NCBI RefSeq assembly: GCF_000756775.1
Contig: NZ_CCSF01000001.1
Location: 1,550,001-1,614,000 of the forward strand
DNA from: Pseudomonas saudiphocaensis
GTDB lineage: Bacteria; Pseudomonadota; Gammaproteobacteria; Pseudomonadales; Pseudomonadaceae
DNA length: 64,000 bases
Reading direction: 5' to 3'
Under the pieces are notes generated by a model that was given only the letters and a program-made list of their open reading frames with translations, did not search any database and was not told the DNA's origin. Of the stretch, positions 26,161 to 36,552 are shown piece after piece. Numbering within the stretch: the stretch's first letter is position 1; every line of letters starts with the position of its first letter. A program made the translations under genes and the position numbers.

Positions 26161-28863
26161 ATGCCACAGGTTGATCCCGAACTTTTCGACCGCAGCCAGT
26201 TCCAGGCCGAATTGGCGCTCAAATCCAGCCCGATTCCGGCATTCAAGAAAGTCATTGCCAAAGCTCGCCAGGTCCTGGACGAACGGTTTCTCGCCGGACG
26301 CGATATCCGCCGGCTGATTACTGACCGCGCTTGGTTCATCGATCAGATCCTGCGCGCCGCCTGGTCCCGATTCGACTGGGACAAGGGTGCCGATATCGCT
26401 CTGGTCGCGGTGGGCGGCTACGGCCGCGGCGAGTTACATCCCTACTCCGATATTGACCTGCTGATCCTGCTCAACGATAGCGAGCAGGAACTGTTCCGTG
26501 ACCCCATCGAAGGCTTTCTGACCCTGCTTTGGGACATCGGGCTCGAGGTGGGCCAAAGCGTCCGCTCGATAGCCGAGTGCGCCGAAGAGGCCCGCGCGGA
26601 CCTGACCATCATTACCAACCTGATGGAAAGTCGCACCATTGCCGGCCCCGAGCACCTGCGTCAGAGCATGCTCAAGGTCACCAGCCCGAGCGAGATGTGG
26701 TCAAGCAAGGAGTTCTTCCTCGCCAAGCGCAACGAGCAGAACGCCCGCCACTCCAAGTACAACAACACCGAGTACAACCTGGAACCCAACGTCAAGGGTT
26801 CTCCCGGCGGTCTGCGCGACATCCAGACGATCCTGTGGATCGCCCGGCGCCAGTTCGGCAGCCTGAACCTGAGCGCCATTCTCGATCAGGGCTTTCTCAC
26901 CGAGGGCGAATACTCACTACTGGTATCCAGCCAGGCCTTTATCTGGCGGGTCCGCTACGGGCTGCACATGCTCGCCGGCCGCGCCGAAGATCGTCTGCTG
27001 TTCGACTACCAGCGCAGCCTCGCCGCTCTGTTCGGCTACGAAGATAGCGACGCCAAGCTGGCCATTGAGCGTTTCATGCAGAAGTACTACCGGGTAGTGA
27101 TGAGCATCTCCGAGCTCAGCGACCTGGTCGGCCAGCACTTTGCCGAAGTGATCCTTTGGGAAGGCGACAGCGGCGAGGCTGTCCCGCTCAACAGCCGCTT
27201 CCTGGTACGCGACAACTACCTTGAAGTAGCCAGGGATTCGGTATTCGTGCAACGCCCGTTCGCACTGCTTGAAGTATTCGTGCTGCTTGCACAGCACCCG
27301 GAGATCAAAGGGGTGCGCGCCGAAACCATCCGGTTGCTACGCGACCATCGCCACCTGATCGACGACGATTTCCGCAGCGACATCCGCAACACCAGCCTGT
27401 TTATCGAGCTGTTCAAGTGCCGGGAAGGCATCCATCGCAACCTGCGGAGGATGAATCGATACGGCATCCTGGGCCGCTACCTGCCGGAGTTCGGTCATAT
27501 CGTCGGGCAGATGCAGCACGACCTTTTCCACATCTATACCGTCGATGCCCACACGCTCAACGTCATCAAATACCTGCGCAAGCTGAGCAAACCCGGCGTC
27601 GCCGAAAAATACCCGCTGGCGAGCAAGCTGGTGGAGCTGCTGCCAAAGCCCGAGCTCATCTACATTGCCGGTCTGTATCACGACATCGCCAAGGGCCGCG
27701 GTGGCGACCACTCCGAACTCGGAGCGGAAGATGCCCAGGCGTTCTGCGTACGTCACAAGTTACCGGCATGGGATACGCGCCTGGTGGTCTGGCTGGTTGC
27801 CAACCACCTGATCATGTCCACCACGGCGCAACGCAAGGATCTGTCCGACCCACAGGTGATCAACGACTTCGCCCAGATGGTCGGTGACGAGACCCACCTT
27901 GACTACCTCTACGTGCTCACCGTGGCGGACATCAATGCCACCAATCCGAGCCTCTGGAATTCTTGGCGCGCCAGCCTGCTGCGCCAGCTGCACAGCGAAA
28001 CCCAACGCGCCCTGCGCCGCGGCCTGGAAAATCCGCTGGAGCGCGAGGAACAGATTCGCCAGACCCAGCGCGCCGCGCTCGACAGCCTGGTGCGCAACGG
28101 CACCGACCCGGATGATGCCGAACAACTCTGGGCACAGCTGGGTGATGACTACTTCCTGCGCCACTCCTCGTCCGACGTCGCCTGGCATACCGAGGCCATC
28201 CTGCAACACGGCGACAGCAGCGAGCCGCTGGTACTGATCCAGGAAACCACTCAACGCGAGTTCGAAGGCGGCACGCAGATCTTCATCTACGCAGCGGACC
28301 AGCATGACTTCTTCGCGGTGACCGTTGCCGCCATGGATCAGCTCAACCTGAACATCCACGATGCCCGCATCATCACCTCGAGCAGCCAGTTCACTCTGGA
28401 CACCTATATTGTCCTGGACGCCGACGGCACGCCCATTGGCAACGACTCCGAACGCATCCAGGAAATCCGCCTAGGGCTGATCGAGGCACTACGCAGGCCG
28501 GAAGAATACCTGACGATCATCAAGCGCTACGTGCCCCGCCAGCTCAAGCACTTCGCCTTTCCGCCGCAGGTCACCATCCACAACGATGCGCAAAGGTTGC
28601 AGACCATTATCGAGGTCATCGCACCGGATCGCCCCGGTCTGCTGGCGCGTATCGGCCAACTGTTCCTGGATTTCGACCTCTCGGTGCAGAACGCCAAGAT
28701 CGCCACCATGGGCGAGCGCGTCGAAGACGTGTTCTTCGTCACCAATGCGGACAATCAGCCGTTGTCAGATCCGCAGCTGTGCATCGAGCTGCAGCAGGCT
28801 CTGGTCAGGCAGCTGACGCAGGAAAACGAACACCAAGCCTCGCCCAGCAGCATCGAAATCTAA
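26161..28863 (+). CDS. glnD: Bifunctional uridylyltransferase/uridylyl-removing enzyme GlnD
   Basis: Primary nitrogen sensor: uridylylates PII (GlnB/GlnK) when glutamine is low and removes UMP when it is high. The 900-residue protein has the nucleotidyltransferase motif [16 protein letters not shown] at 85-100 (metal-binding Asp97 and Asp99), the HD uridylyl-removing domain with [13 protein letters not shown] near 507-519, and two C-terminal ACT domains (about 710-790 and 815-890) that bind glutamine. The ATG follows ACGGAGAACTGGC. Its apparent transcription terminator lies inside the end of the converging mnhG. Confidence 0.97.
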   Translation: MPQVDPELFDRSQFQAELALKSSPIPAFKKVIAKARQVLDERFLAGRDIRRLITDRAWFIDQILRAAWSRFDWDKGADIALVAVGGYGRGELHPYSDIDLLILLNDSEQELFRDPIEGFLTLLWDIGLEVGQSVRSIAECAEEARADLTIITNLMESRTIAGPEHLRQSMLKVTSPSEMWSSKEFFLAKRNEQNARHSKYNNTEYNLEPNVKGSPGGLRDIQTILWIARRQFGSLNLSAILDQGFLTEGEYSLLVSSQAFIWRVRYGLHMLAGRAEDRLLFDYQRSLAALFGYEDSDAKLAIERFMQKYYRVVMSISELSDLVGQHFAEVILWEGDSGEAVPLNSRFLVRDNYLEVARDSVFVQRPFALLEVFVLLAQHPEIKGVRAETIRLLRDHRHLIDDDFRSDIRNTSLFIELFKCREGIHRNLRRMNRYGILGRYLPEFGHIVGQMQHDLFHIYTVDAHTLNVIKYLRKLSKPGVAEKYPLASKLVELLPKPELIYIAGLYHDIAKGRGGDHSELGAEDAQAFCVRHKLPAWDTRLVVWLVANHLIMSTTAQRKDLSDPQVINDFAQMVGDETHLDYLYVLTVADINATNPSLWNSWRASLLRQLHSETQRALRRGLENPLEREEQIRQTQRAALDSLVRNGTDPDDAEQLWAQLGDDYFLRHSSSDVAWHTEAILQHGDSSEPLVLIQETTQREFEGGTQIFIYAADQHDFFAVTVAAMDQLNLNIHDARIITSSSQFTLDTYIVLDADGTPIGNDSERIQEIRLGLIEALRRPEEYLTIIKRYVPRQLKHFAFPPQVTIHNDAQRLQTIIEVIAPDRPGLLARIGQLFLDFDLSVQNAKIATMGERVEDVFFVTNADNQPLSDPQLCIELQQALVRQLTQENEHQASPSSIEI

Positions 28864-28884
28864 CAGGTAATCGCCCGGGCGCTG

Positions 28885-29214
28885 TCAGTCCCAGGGCTTG
28901 CCCTGGGTTTTCTCGATGCGTTCCAGTTTCTGCTGCATGGCCGCCTTGGCCAGCATATGGGCGCTCACCGGTGCGGTGATAAACAGGAACAGAGTGATCA
29001 GCAGTTCGTGCAGGCTTAACCCGTCGTTGTGATAGCTGAAGAACAGCATCGAGGCGACCAAGACTCCTCCCACTCCAAGAGTGGTTGCCTTGGTCGGGCC
29101 GTGCAGGCGGGTATAAAAGTCAGGCAGGCGATACAGGCCTATCGCCCCGATCAGCGCAAAGATGCTGCCGATGATCAGAAACGCGCTGACCAGCAATTCA
29201 ATCCAGAACGGCAT
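28885..29214 (-). CDS. mnhG: Mrp-type cation/proton antiporter subunit G
   Basis: Last gene of the six-gene Mrp (Mnh/Sha/Pha) operon, whose products form a hetero-oligomeric monovalent cation/proton antiporter in the inner membrane. The 109 residues comprise three membrane helices with the family segment RLPDFYTRLHGPTKATTLGV. The final codons overlap the presumed glnD terminator on the other strand. Nine bases after mnhF. Confidence 0.93.
   Translation of the reverse strand: MPFWIELLVSAFLIIGSIFALIGAIGLYRLPDFYTRLHGPTKATTLGVGGVLVASMLFFSYHNDGLSLHELLITLFLFITAPVSAHMLAKAAMQQKLERIEKTQGKPWD
28890..28911 (+). terminator. Terminator of glnD, embedded in the mnhG coding end
   Basis: CCCAGGG, loop CTTG, CCCTGGG, then TTTT on the plus strand, 27 bases after the glnD stop. 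The hairpin is formed by the last codons of mnhG read on the opposite strand (mnhG ends at 28885). The position and U run fit glnD. Confidence 0.6.
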
Positions 29215-29223
29215 GTACTTTCC

Positions 29224-29493
29224 TCAATCGATGATGTCGCCGTGCAGCAGATGCTTGCCCACCGCAACGGTACTGACAAAGCCCATTACCGCAATCAGCA
29301 GCGCTGCCTCGAAGAGCAGATCTGAAGCCAGCCAGATGCCGAAAATCACGATCAGTGCCAGGGCATTGATATACAACGTGTCGAGCGCCAGGACCCGGTC
29401 CGGCACCTCCGGCCCTTTGATCAGGCGAACCATATTGAGCGCCACCGCCACGCACAGCAGGCCCATGCAGAAGGGAATCACGTAGGCTAGCAT
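29224..29493 (-). CDS. mnhF: Mrp-type cation/proton antiporter subunit F
   Basis: Small subunit of 89 residues and three membrane helices, with the MrpF segment VRLIKGPEVPDRVLALDTLY; related to the bile-acid efflux family in Bacillus. It overlaps the mnhE stop by seven bases. Required for antiporter assembly in characterised Mrp systems. Confidence 0.92.
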   Translation of the reverse strand: MLAYVIPFCMGLLCVAVALNMVRLIKGPEVPDRVLALDTLYINALALIVIFGIWLASDLLFEAALLIAVMGFVSTVAVGKHLLHGDIID

Positions 29494-29981
29494 TCGAAGA
29501 TCTCCAGCAACGGCGCTTCGTAGCGGTTCATTACCTCAGCAACGACCGCCTCGACATCAGGCGCGTCCAGCGCATGCATCAACAGGCTTTTGTGATCGGG
29601 GCTCAGGCCAGCCGATACCGTACCGGGGGTCAGCGAGACAATGCTGGTCAGGACTGCCAGAACGAACTCGTTTTCGATCCGCATGGGCATCAAGATAAAC
29701 GCCGGCCGCAATTTCTCTTTCGGGCCAAGCACCAGCTTGGCCACATGGATATTGGCCACCACGATGTCGCAAAGCACCATCAGCATGAACCGCACCAGCT
29801 TGAGCGGCTTGCGTACACGGGGAATTTCGATAAGGAAGTCCGAAACCAGTAGGGGGATCGCCCAGCCGAGGAATAACCCCAGCACGATATGCCCGCCCCC
29901 CAGGGTGTTATTCAAGAGCAGCCAAAGCCCAGCTAGAAGCAACGTCAGCGCGGGATTGGGCAACAAACGAAACCTCTTCAT
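29487..29981 (-). CDS. mnhE: Mrp-type cation/proton antiporter subunit E
   Basis: A 164-residue membrane subunit of the Mrp complex, with hydrophobic helices in the first half and a cytoplasmic C-terminal domain. The segment TSIVSLTPGTVSAGLSPDHK is characteristic of MrpE. Its ATG overlaps the mnhD stop (ATGA) and its end overlaps mnhF. Confidence 0.93.
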   Translation of the reverse strand: MKRFRLLPNPALTLLLAGLWLLLNNTLGGGHIVLGLFLGWAIPLLVSDFLIEIPRVRKPLKLVRFMLMVLCDIVVANIHVAKLVLGPKEKLRPAFILMPMRIENEFVLAVLTSIVSLTPGTVSAGLSPDHKSLLMHALDAPDVEAVVAEVMNRYEAPLLEIFEC

Positions 29982-31486
29982 GCCCCACCTCCCTGAATGA
30001 TCTGCAGATAAGGACCGAGATCGAATAACTGTGCAGCCGTGGCCTGGACATAAGCCTGCACCGGCTGCGCAGCGACAACCAACAATACGCTGCCCAGCAA
30101 CAGCCCAGTGACCGCAAGCATGCGCAATGGATCGGCCGGCATGGCAGGAGCTTCAACTGCAACGTCATTCACCCGCCAGAAGATAGCGCTTCCGGCACGG
30201 CTCAAAGTGATCACCATGCCAAGCCCACCCACTAACACCACCGGCCAAAGCGCCAGCGCACCGTTACCGGGCGATGCTGCCTGCAGCAACATGACCTTGC
30301 CCAGGAAACCTGAAAACGGCGGCAGCCCAGCTACCGAGATGGCGCCGCCGAAAAACAGCGTCCCCAGTAGCAATGGCTGTCGCAGGGCTGGCGCTAAGGC
30401 CAGATCGGAACCCGCCTCCCCCCTCTGACGGGCAATCAGATCCGCCAGCAGGAACAGGCCGCCAGCAACCAGTGTGCTGTGGATCAGGTAGTAGAGTGCA
30501 GCACTTAGCCCACTCTCGGTGCCAAGGGCATAGCCTGCCAGCAGGGTTCCCACCGAAACCACCACCAGGTACGAGAGCAGAATCTGCAGATTGCGCGCCG
30601 CGAGCGCACCCAGCACACCGGCGGCCAAGGTCAGCATCGACAGTGGCCACAACCAGTCGAGCACCATATTGTTGAGCACGCCCGCCTCGCTGCCGAAGAT
30701 CAGCGTGAACACCCGGACAATCGCATAGAGACCAAGCTTGGTCATGATCGCGAACAGCGCCGCCACTGCAGCCGGTGCCGCGGCATAGGCGCGAGGAAGC
30801 CAGAAGTACAGCGGCAGGATCGCCCCCTTGAGACCGAACACTACCAGCAGCAAATAGCCCGCCGCCGCCAGCAGTGGCGCATCGGCAGGATCGGCCGCTG
30901 CAACCCGGATCGCCAGGTCAGGTATGTTCAATGTGCCGGTCAGTCCATAGAGCATGCTCACGCCGATCAGGAACAGCCCGGAGCCCAGGAGGTTCAGAAC
31001 CACGTAGGGCATGCCGGCCCGCACTCGCTGGGCGCCATTGCCGTAGACCAGCAAGCCGTAGGAAGAGATCAGCAGAATCTCGAAGAACACGAACAGGTTG
31101 AACAGATCGCCCGTGAGGAAGGCGCCATTGATGCCGGCCAGCTGGAACTGGAACAACGCATGGAAGTTCGGCCCTTTTTCGTCTCCCCCACGCGACGCAT
31201 AGAGAACGGCGAAGCCGGCCAGGACCGCAGTCAGCAGCAGCATCATCGCGCTCAGGCGATCGAGCAGCAGCATGATGCCGAAAGGCGGCAGCCAATTGCC
31301 CAGCTGGTAAACGAACAGGGTTCCGCTATTGGCTTGCAGCAGCAGCGCAAGCGTCAGCGGCACCAGCAGCCAGGTTGCCAACAGCGACACCGTACGCTTG
31401 AAGGGTTTGCTCAGTCTGTGGGTAATCAGCAGCAGTGCGCCAACCAGCAGTGGCAGCAGAATCGGAAGGATTAACACATGATTCAT
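29978..31486 (-). CDS. mnhD: Mrp-type cation/proton antiporter subunit D
   Basis: Proton-translocating subunit homologous to NuoM/NuoN of respiratory complex I. The 502 residues form about 14 membrane helices, with the conserved Glu in the helix FFEILLISSYGLLVYG and the Lys in AIMTKLGLYAIVRVF, the pair needed for proton passage in this family. It overlaps mnhC by ATGA and mnhE by ATGA. Confidence 0.95.
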   Translation of the reverse strand: MNHVLILPILLPLLVGALLLITHRLSKPFKRTVSLLATWLLVPLTLALLLQANSGTLFVYQLGNWLPPFGIMLLLDRLSAMMLLLTAVLAGFAVLYASRGGDEKGPNFHALFQFQLAGINGAFLTGDLFNLFVFFEILLISSYGLLVYGNGAQRVRAGMPYVVLNLLGSGLFLIGVSMLYGLTGTLNIPDLAIRVAAADPADAPLLAAAGYLLLVVFGLKGAILPLYFWLPRAYAAAPAAVAALFAIMTKLGLYAIVRVFTLIFGSEAGVLNNMVLDWLWPLSMLTLAAGVLGALAARNLQILLSYLVVVSVGTLLAGYALGTESGLSAALYYLIHSTLVAGGLFLLADLIARQRGEAGSDLALAPALRQPLLLGTLFFGGAISVAGLPPFSGFLGKVMLLQAASPGNGALALWPVVLVGGLGMVITLSRAGSAIFWRVNDVAVEAPAMPADPLRMLAVTGLLLGSVLLVVAAQPVQAYVQATAAQLFDLGPYLQIIQGGGA

Positions 31487-31812
31487 TCGCGCGGCTCCTG
31501 GCCGTCAACATGATCGGTTTTCAACTCACCCAAGGCGCGCAGAGAAAGCACCACGACAAATGCGGTCATGGCAAAACCGATGACAATGGCGGTCAATACC
31601 AACGCCTGCGGAAGCGGATCGCCATATTCCGCGCTTTTGCCGATAACGGCCGGCGCCCCCGTGGTCAGCCGACCCATGGCAAAAATGAACAGGTTCACCG
31701 CGTAGGAAATGAGCGTCAGCCCCATTACCACCGGAAACACTCGTGCCCGCAAAAGCAGATAAACACCGCTGGCCATCATGATGCCCAGCGTAATCGCTAA
31801 TACAGCTTCCAT
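31483..31812 (-). CDS. mnhC: Mrp-type cation/proton antiporter subunit C
   Basis: NuoK-like subunit of three membrane helices. I place the start at ATG 31812 ([20 protein letters not shown]), 109 residues, directly after AAGGAG and overlapping the mnhA stop by one base (TGATG); a start six codons further upstream inside mnhA is less likely. The segment VMGLTLISYAVNLFIFAMGR is typical. Confidence 0.94.
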   Translation of the reverse strand: MEAVLAITLGIMMASGVYLLLRARVFPVVMGLTLISYAVNLFIFAMGRLTTGAPAVIGKSAEYGDPLPQALVLTAIVIGFAMTAFVVVLSLRALGELKTDHVDGQEPRE

Positions 31813-34604
31813 CAGAGGATCTCCTTGCATGACTCGTCCTGACTGACGTGGCCCATATTGGACAAGATCAGCAGGGTGGCGCCGACTACCGTCAGATAGA
31901 CGCCCAGATCAAACAGCATGGCTGTAGCCAGTTCGAACTCGCCAATAAAGGGAAGATGGAAGTGATCGAACGCCGAGGTCAGAAACGGATAGCCGAACAG
32001 CCAGCTGCCTATGCCCGTTAACCCCGCGATCAGCACGCCGAGCCCGGCGATGCCGTGGTAGCTGAAAGGTTGGCGTTGCTCCGCCCAGGTCACGCCATGG
32101 GAAATATATTGCAGGATCAATGCAACTGCGGTGATCAGGCCGGCAATGAAGCCGCCTCCCGGCATGTTGTGGCCGCGCAGGAAGATGAACACGGAGATCA
32201 ACAAGGCCATCGGCAATACCGTACGCGATAGTACATCCAGCACCATCGGATGACTGTCGGTACTCCAGAGCCGCCCACCATAGTCGCGGCGGGGATAAGG
32301 CAGGTGCAATCCGAACAGCAATCCATAGATACCGATCCCGGCAATGGCCAGAACCGATATTTCGCCGAACGTATCGAAACCCCTGAAATCCACCAGAATC
32401 ACGTTGACTACGTTGGTGCCGCCGCCACCCGAAACGCTGTTCTCCAGAAAAAACGACGCGATACTGTTGTAAGGGCGCGTCAAGACGGCATAGGTCAGCA
32501 TGGCGATCATGGTGCCAAAACCGCCGGCCAGGACCAGATCTCGGAGTGCACGCAGACTGCTCGACTCAGCGGGAGTCCGATCTGGCACAAAGTACAGCGT
32601 CAGAATAAGAAGGATGATGGTCACTACCTCAACCGACAGCTGAGTCAGCGCCAGATCAGGTGCCGAGAAGCGGGCAAAGGCAAGGGCCACCAGCATTCCG
32701 ACGACACTGAGGATGACCAGCGCCACCAGCCGCCTGCGGTGAAAGAGCACCGTCAGCACCGAGGCCAGGCAAAGAATCAGCATGCCAAAGACGGTGAAGA
32801 CATCCGGCGTGGTCAGCGCAACCTTTCCGCCAAGCGCCTGCAGCGGCGCCAGCGCATATACCACCAGTACCAGCGAACTGAATAACACCAGCGCCAGATA
32901 GCGCTGCAGTGAACCGTTATCCAGGCGCTCGGTCATCCAACGTGCACCTTTGGTGATCTCGCTGATCACACGCCGGAACACCTCCAGCGAATCGACGCGG
33001 GGAAGCCCTTCGTACCATTGAAATATCCACTTGCGCAGTGCATAGATCAGTACCCCACCGACCAGTGCAACAAAGCTCATCAACAGCGGCAGGTTGAAAC
33101 CGTGCCATATCGAAAGGCTGTATTCGGGCACCGTGCCATTGAGAGTTCCCGAGACCGCAGCTCCCAGGAGCGGCGCAACGGTGTACGCCGGAACCATCCC
33201 CACCATCAGGCACAGCAGCACCAGAATCTCCACCGGAATCTTCATGTAGCGCGCCGGCTCATGCGGGGGATACTTGGGCAGGTCAATAGGCTCGCCATTG
33301 AAGAACACGTCGTGCACGAAGCGCAGCGAATAGGCCACCGCAAAAGCACCGGCCAGAGTCGCCAGCGCCGGTATGGTCCAGTAAAAGCTGCCCAGCAGAT
33401 GCTGGTCCAAGGTTTCGGCAAAGAACATTTCCTTACTCAGGAAACCATTGAGCAAGGGCACGCCAGCCATGGCCAGCGAGGCAATCATTGCCAGCACTGC
33501 CGTGTGGGGCATGTATTTCATCAGACCGTTGATTCGCCGCATGTCGCGGATTCCGGTCTCATGATCGATGATGCCCGCGGCCATGAACAGCGAGGCCTTG
33601 AAGGTAGCGTGGTTGATGATGTGGAAGATGGCCGCCACTGCCGCCAGGCGCGAGTCGAGGCCGAAGAGCAAAGTGATAAGCCCCAGATGGCTAATCGTCG
33701 AGTAGGCCAGCAAGCCCTTGAGGTCGTGCTGGAAAAGCGCCATGACCGCGCCAAACAGCAGTGTCGCCAGCCCGGTCATGCTGACCAGGTAGAACCACCA
33801 TTCCGAGTCCGAAAGTGCCGGATACAGCCGAGCCAACAGGAACACGCCGGCCTTGACCATGGTGGCCGAATGCAGAAAGGCCGAAACCGGAGTCGGCGCT
33901 GCCATCGCCTGCGGCAGCCAGAAGTGGAACGGGAACTGTGCAGACTTGGTGAATACTCCCAGCAACACCAAAATCAATGCCAGCGGGTAAAGAGTATGCG
34001 CCCGGATTAGGTCGCCGGAGGCCAGCACCGTAGTCAACTCGTAGCTGCCAACGATATGACCAATCAACAGAAGACCGGCCAGCAATGCCAGGCCGCCGCC
34101 GCCGGTCACTGCCAGCGCCATACGAGCGCCCTGGCGCGCATCGGAGCGATGATTCCAGAAACCGATCAGCAGGAACGAAGAGAGGCTGGTCAGCTCCCAG
34201 AACATCATCATCAGCAATAGATTTTCGGACAACACCACGCCCAGCATGGCGCCCATGAACAACAGGAAGAACCCATAAAAGCGCCCCATCGGATCTTTTT
34301 TCGACAGGTAGTAACGCGCATACAGAATGACCAGCAAGCCAATTCCGAGAATCAGCAAGGCAAACAGGAAACCCAGCCCATCCAGCCTGAGACTCAGGTT
34401 CAGGCCAAGCTCCGGTAGCCAGGGCAACATCTGCACTTCGACTTCACCGGCAAATACGGCTTCTCGTTTGGACATGAGGAGAATCAATGCCGCCAGAGGG
34501 CCCAACCCTGCGGCAAACGCGCAGGCAGACCGACCAAGCCTTGCAAATAGCAGCGGCAGGCAGATGCCTAGAAATGGCAAAGCGATTATTAGCGCAAGCG
34601 CCAT
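31812..34604 (-). CDS. mnhA: Mrp-type antiporter subunit A fused to subunit B
   Basis: NuoL-like subunit of 930 residues. The first two thirds are the proton channel, with the conserved Glu in [15 protein letters not shown] and the Lys in [18 protein letters not shown]. The C-terminal part carries the MrpA extension and then, from about residue 770, an MrpB-like domain with the [17 protein letters not shown] segment. The A-B fusion and the absence of a separate mnhB mark a group 2 (PhaAB-type) operon. The ATG follows AAGGGG. First gene of the operon. Confidence 0.95.
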   Translation of the reverse strand: MALALIIALPFLGICLPLLFARLGRSACAFAAGLGPLAALILLMSKREAVFAGEVEVQMLPWLPELGLNLSLRLDGLGFLFALLILGIGLLVILYARYYLSKKDPMGRFYGFFLLFMGAMLGVVLSENLLLMMMFWELTSLSSFLLIGFWNHRSDARQGARMALAVTGGGGLALLAGLLLIGHIVGSYELTTVLASGDLIRAHTLYPLALILVLLGVFTKSAQFPFHFWLPQAMAAPTPVSAFLHSATMVKAGVFLLARLYPALSDSEWWFYLVSMTGLATLLFGAVMALFQHDLKGLLAYSTISHLGLITLLFGLDSRLAAVAAIFHIINHATFKASLFMAAGIIDHETGIRDMRRINGLMKYMPHTAVLAMIASLAMAGVPLLNGFLSKEMFFAETLDQHLLGSFYWTIPALATLAGAFAVAYSLRFVHDVFFNGEPIDLPKYPPHEPARYMKIPVEILVLLCLMVGMVPAYTVAPLLGAAVSGTLNGTVPEYSLSIWHGFNLPLLMSFVALVGGVLIYALRKWIFQWYEGLPRVDSLEVFRRVISEITKGARWMTERLDNGSLQRYLALVLFSSLVLVVYALAPLQALGGKVALTTPDVFTVFGMLILCLASVLTVLFHRRRLVALVILSVVGMLVALAFARFSAPDLALTQLSVEVVTIILLILTLYFVPDRTPAESSSLRALRDLVLAGGFGTMIAMLTYAVLTRPYNSIASFFLENSVSGGGGTNVVNVILVDFRGFDTFGEISVLAIAGIGIYGLLFGLHLPYPRRDYGGRLWSTDSHPMVLDVLSRTVLPMALLISVFIFLRGHNMPGGGFIAGLITAVALILQYISHGVTWAEQRQPFSYHGIAGLGVLIAGLTGIGSWLFGYPFLTSAFDHFHLPFIGEFELATAMLFDLGVYLTVVGATLLILSNMGHVSQDESCKEIL

Positions 34605-34694
34605 GAGTAAAACCCCTTGAGCCGCGCGGGTACGCAGCAGTTAAATCCTTGGTAGGCCAGCATTTGGCCCAAAGAGGCACGGCGGCGTGCGACG

Positions 34695-34723
34695 ATTATC
34701 CACACCGACTGCCGTAACGTCAT
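34695..34723 (-). promoter_or_regulatory. Candidate promoter of the mnh operon
   Basis: On the minus strand ATGACG (34723-34718) and GATAAT (34700-34695; 5 of 6 to the -10 consensus) are separated by 17 bases, 90 bases upstream of mnhA. The 235-base gap 34605-34839 otherwise holds only this element and the terminator hairpin of the upstream lipoprotein gene. Confidence 0.4.
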
Positions 34724-34739
34724 GGATTCATATATTTCG

Positions 34740-34770
34740 AAAAAAAAACACGGACTGCCCAGAGCAGACC
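34740..34770 (-). terminator. Probable terminator of the glycine-zipper lipoprotein gene
   Basis: On the minus strand GGTCTGC and GCAGTCC pair with one T/T mismatch around a five-base loop; after three further bases there is a run of nine T (A run at 34740-34748 on plus). It lies about 70 bases after the stop at 34840 and upstream of the mnhA promoter candidate. Confidence 0.55.
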
Positions 34771-34839
34771 GCGCTTACCCACATAGCGGGCTCATTTTTT
34801 ACTGAAGGGCACGCAAAGCCGGCGTGCCTGGAGGACGCG

Positions 34840-35301
34840 TCAGGGGGCGATACGACTGGTGCCATTAACGGTCATAACGCGCACTCGCTGCCCCACGCGA
34901 AAGACCTGATTGGGCTCGACCTGCTGCACATAGGCACGCAAGCTGCCATCGTCCTCTCGCAGGGTAATTTCCACACCCTGGGTGCGTGTGATGCCTTCTT
35001 CTGCCGCGGCGCCCAGCATGCCGCCAGCCACCGCGCCAATTACGGCAGCCACTGCGCTGCCACGCCCGCCGCCAACACCACTGCCGGCAATACCACCAAC
35101 AACAGCACCAGCGCCGCCGCCGATGGGCGTCTTGGTTCCCTCGATCTTGACCGGGCGCAAAGACTCGATGGTGCCGTAGCGAACAGTCTGCACGGTCCGG
35201 GCTTCGTCACGAGAATAGGAGTCACCAGTTAGGTTAGATGTACAACCGCCCACGATCAGAACCATGACGGTGAACGAAGCAACTAATACAGGGTTGCGCA
35301 T
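34840..35301 (-). CDS. SlyB/Pcp-like glycine-zipper outer-membrane lipoprotein
   Basis: A 153-residue lipoprotein. The start ATG 35301 (MRNPVLVASFTVMVLIVGGC) follows TAGGAG; the frame is open 42 codons further without support. A lipobox ends at Cys20, giving a lipidated N-terminus. The centre is a glycine-rich two-helix zipper (TPIGGGAGAVVGGIAGSGVG and the following AVIGAVAGGMLGAA), as in SlyB, which guards outer-membrane proteins under PhoPQ control in enterics. The C-terminal region (about 110-153) has the YVQQVEPNQVFRVGQRVRV segment shared with SlyB. A direct role with the antiporter is not shown. Confidence 0.85.
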   Translation of the reverse strand: MRNPVLVASFTVMVLIVGGCTSNLTGDSYSRDEARTVQTVRYGTIESLRPVKIEGTKTPIGGGAGAVVGGIAGSGVGGGRGSAVAAVIGAVAGGMLGAAAEEGITRTQGVEITLREDDGSLRAYVQQVEPNQVFRVGQRVRVMTVNGTSRIAP

Positions 35302-35514
35302 ATGTACTCTCCTAGATGGTATTGACCTCGACACCGATAGGACCTGCAGCGCAGAGCCCTTGGCAACAGACGCGTCCTGACTCAACATGTTCCGGATGCC
35401 TTGCCCGTTTTTATCGGTGGCGAACACACGAAGACCTTTGATAAGTCTCTACTTTAACCGACGCCATCCCGTCACGCACAGGCGAAACACATCCGGCCAC
35501 ACAAGAGAACCCCC

Positions 35515-35745
35515 ATGGATTATTTCATCATAGCCGTCACCACCATTGCCGGCCTGGTATTTCATGCCTGGCTATTCGTACGTTTCAGGCGCTGGGCAGA
35601 CCGGGATCTGGCGCTCTCTCTGGCAGGAAGCGACCCGGACAAACGTACCTGGATATTGGAGCGTCTGGCAGCGGCAAAAGCCGCCAAGGTCAAACGAAAG
35701 GATTTGCAAGGCTGGCTGGAGCGGGAACTGGAAAGTTACAACTGA
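35515..35745 (+). CDS. Small conserved membrane-anchored protein, unknown function
   Basis: A 76-residue protein with one N-terminal membrane helix (MDYFIIAVTTIAGLVFHAWL) followed by a basic, amphipathic cytoplasmic tail (about 25-76) ending in GWLERELESYN. No known domain is recognised. I recall a similar small gene beside pdxH in other Pseudomonas, which supports it being real, and the start follows an AGAGAA ribosome-binding site. It is divergent from the SlyB-like gene and converges on pdxH. Confidence 0.7.
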   Translation: MDYFIIAVTTIAGLVFHAWLFVRFRRWADRDLALSLAGSDPDKRTWILERLAAAKAAKVKRKDLQGWLERELESYN

Positions 35746-35759
35746 TCGAACCGGCATAT

Positions 35760-35780
35760 GCTCCGGCGTTGCGCCGGAGC
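35760..35780 (+). other. Perfect hairpin between convergent genes
   Basis: GCTCCGGCG, loop TTG, CGCCGGAGC: a perfect 9-bp stem in the 48-base gap between the 76-residue membrane protein gene (+) and pdxH (-). Neither side has a U run, so it is not a standard terminator; it may protect 3' ends of both messages. Confidence 0.5.
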
Positions 35781-35793
35781 CGCGGGCATAGAC

Positions 35794-36441
35794 TCAGGGC
35801 GCGAGGCGCTCACGCTGCCAATCGTTGGCTACGAGTCGATAATTGAGCCGATCATGCAGGCGACTGGTTCGCCCTTGCCAGAACTCGATCCGCTCCGGGA
35901 GCAGTCGATAACCGCCCCAATGCGGCGGGCAATGCGGTGCCTTATCGAGAAAGCGCAATTCGGCTTCGGCAAGCAGACGCTCGAGCTCCGCCCGGTCACG
36001 GATCACCCGACTTTGCGGCGAAGCCCAGGCTCCCAGGCGACTACCCAGCGGCCTTATCTGAAAGTAGGCGTCCGAATCGGCAGCACTGACCTTCTCGACT
36101 CGCCCTTCGATGCGCACCTGCCGCTCAAGGGCCGGCCAGAAGAAGGTCATCGCCGCGTACGGGCAAGCCTCAAGCTGCTCGGCCTTGGCGCTTTCATAGT
36201 TGCTGAAGAAGGTGAAACCGCGCTCATCGAGCGCCTTGAGCAACAGCACGCGGCAATGGGGACGCCCTTGCGCATCAACCGTAGCCACGGTCATCGCGTT
36301 GGGCTCGACCGGTAATTTTTCGGTCTTCAGGGCGTCATCAAACCACTGGCGGAACAGGGAAAAAGGCTCATTCGGCGCTTGAGCTTCACTGAGTCCATCA
36401 CGCGTGTAGTCGCGGCGCATATCAGCCAGGGTCTGGGTCAT
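35794..36441 (-). CDS. pdxH: Pyridoxine/pyridoxamine 5'-phosphate oxidase
   Basis: FMN-dependent oxidase giving pyridoxal 5'-phosphate, the last step of vitamin B6 synthesis and salvage. The 215-residue protein has the FMN-binding split-barrel fold, with the phosphate- and FMN-binding segments [20 protein letters not shown] and the C-terminal [10 protein letters not shown] followed by WQRERLAP, the family ending. The start ATG 36441 gives [17 protein letters not shown], the conserved N-terminus. Confidence 0.97.
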   Translation of the reverse strand: MTQTLADMRRDYTRDGLSEAQAPNEPFSLFRQWFDDALKTEKLPVEPNAMTVATVDAQGRPHCRVLLLKALDERGFTFFSNYESAKAEQLEACPYAAMTFFWPALERQVRIEGRVEKVSAADSDAYFQIRPLGSRLGAWASPQSRVIRDRAELERLLAEAELRFLDKAPHCPPHWGGYRLLPERIEFWQGRTSRLHDRLNYRLVANDWQRERLAP

Positions 36442-36512
36442 CGCGGGCCTTCCTGAATCAGTCGAAGTCTAAGCTTAATCGGTTTGACCCCGCCCCGCGC
36501 TTGACTCAGCGC

Positions 36513-36539
36513 AAAACTATCCGAGGCCGAGCCTCGGAT
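36513..36539 (-). terminator. Terminator downstream of the OmpA-like lipoprotein gene
   Basis: ATCCGAGGC, loop CGA, GCCTCGGAT: a perfect 9-bp stem, 13 bases after the stop at 36553, followed on the minus strand by AGTTTTGC. The U run is short (four). Confidence 0.6.
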
Positions 36540-36552
36540 TGCATGCGCAGGC

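Noticed and set aside
33018-34010. Plus-strand frame of 330 codons opposite mnhA.
   Set aside because: Shadow of the MrpA frame; composition rich in Gln, His and Arg as in the other shadows.
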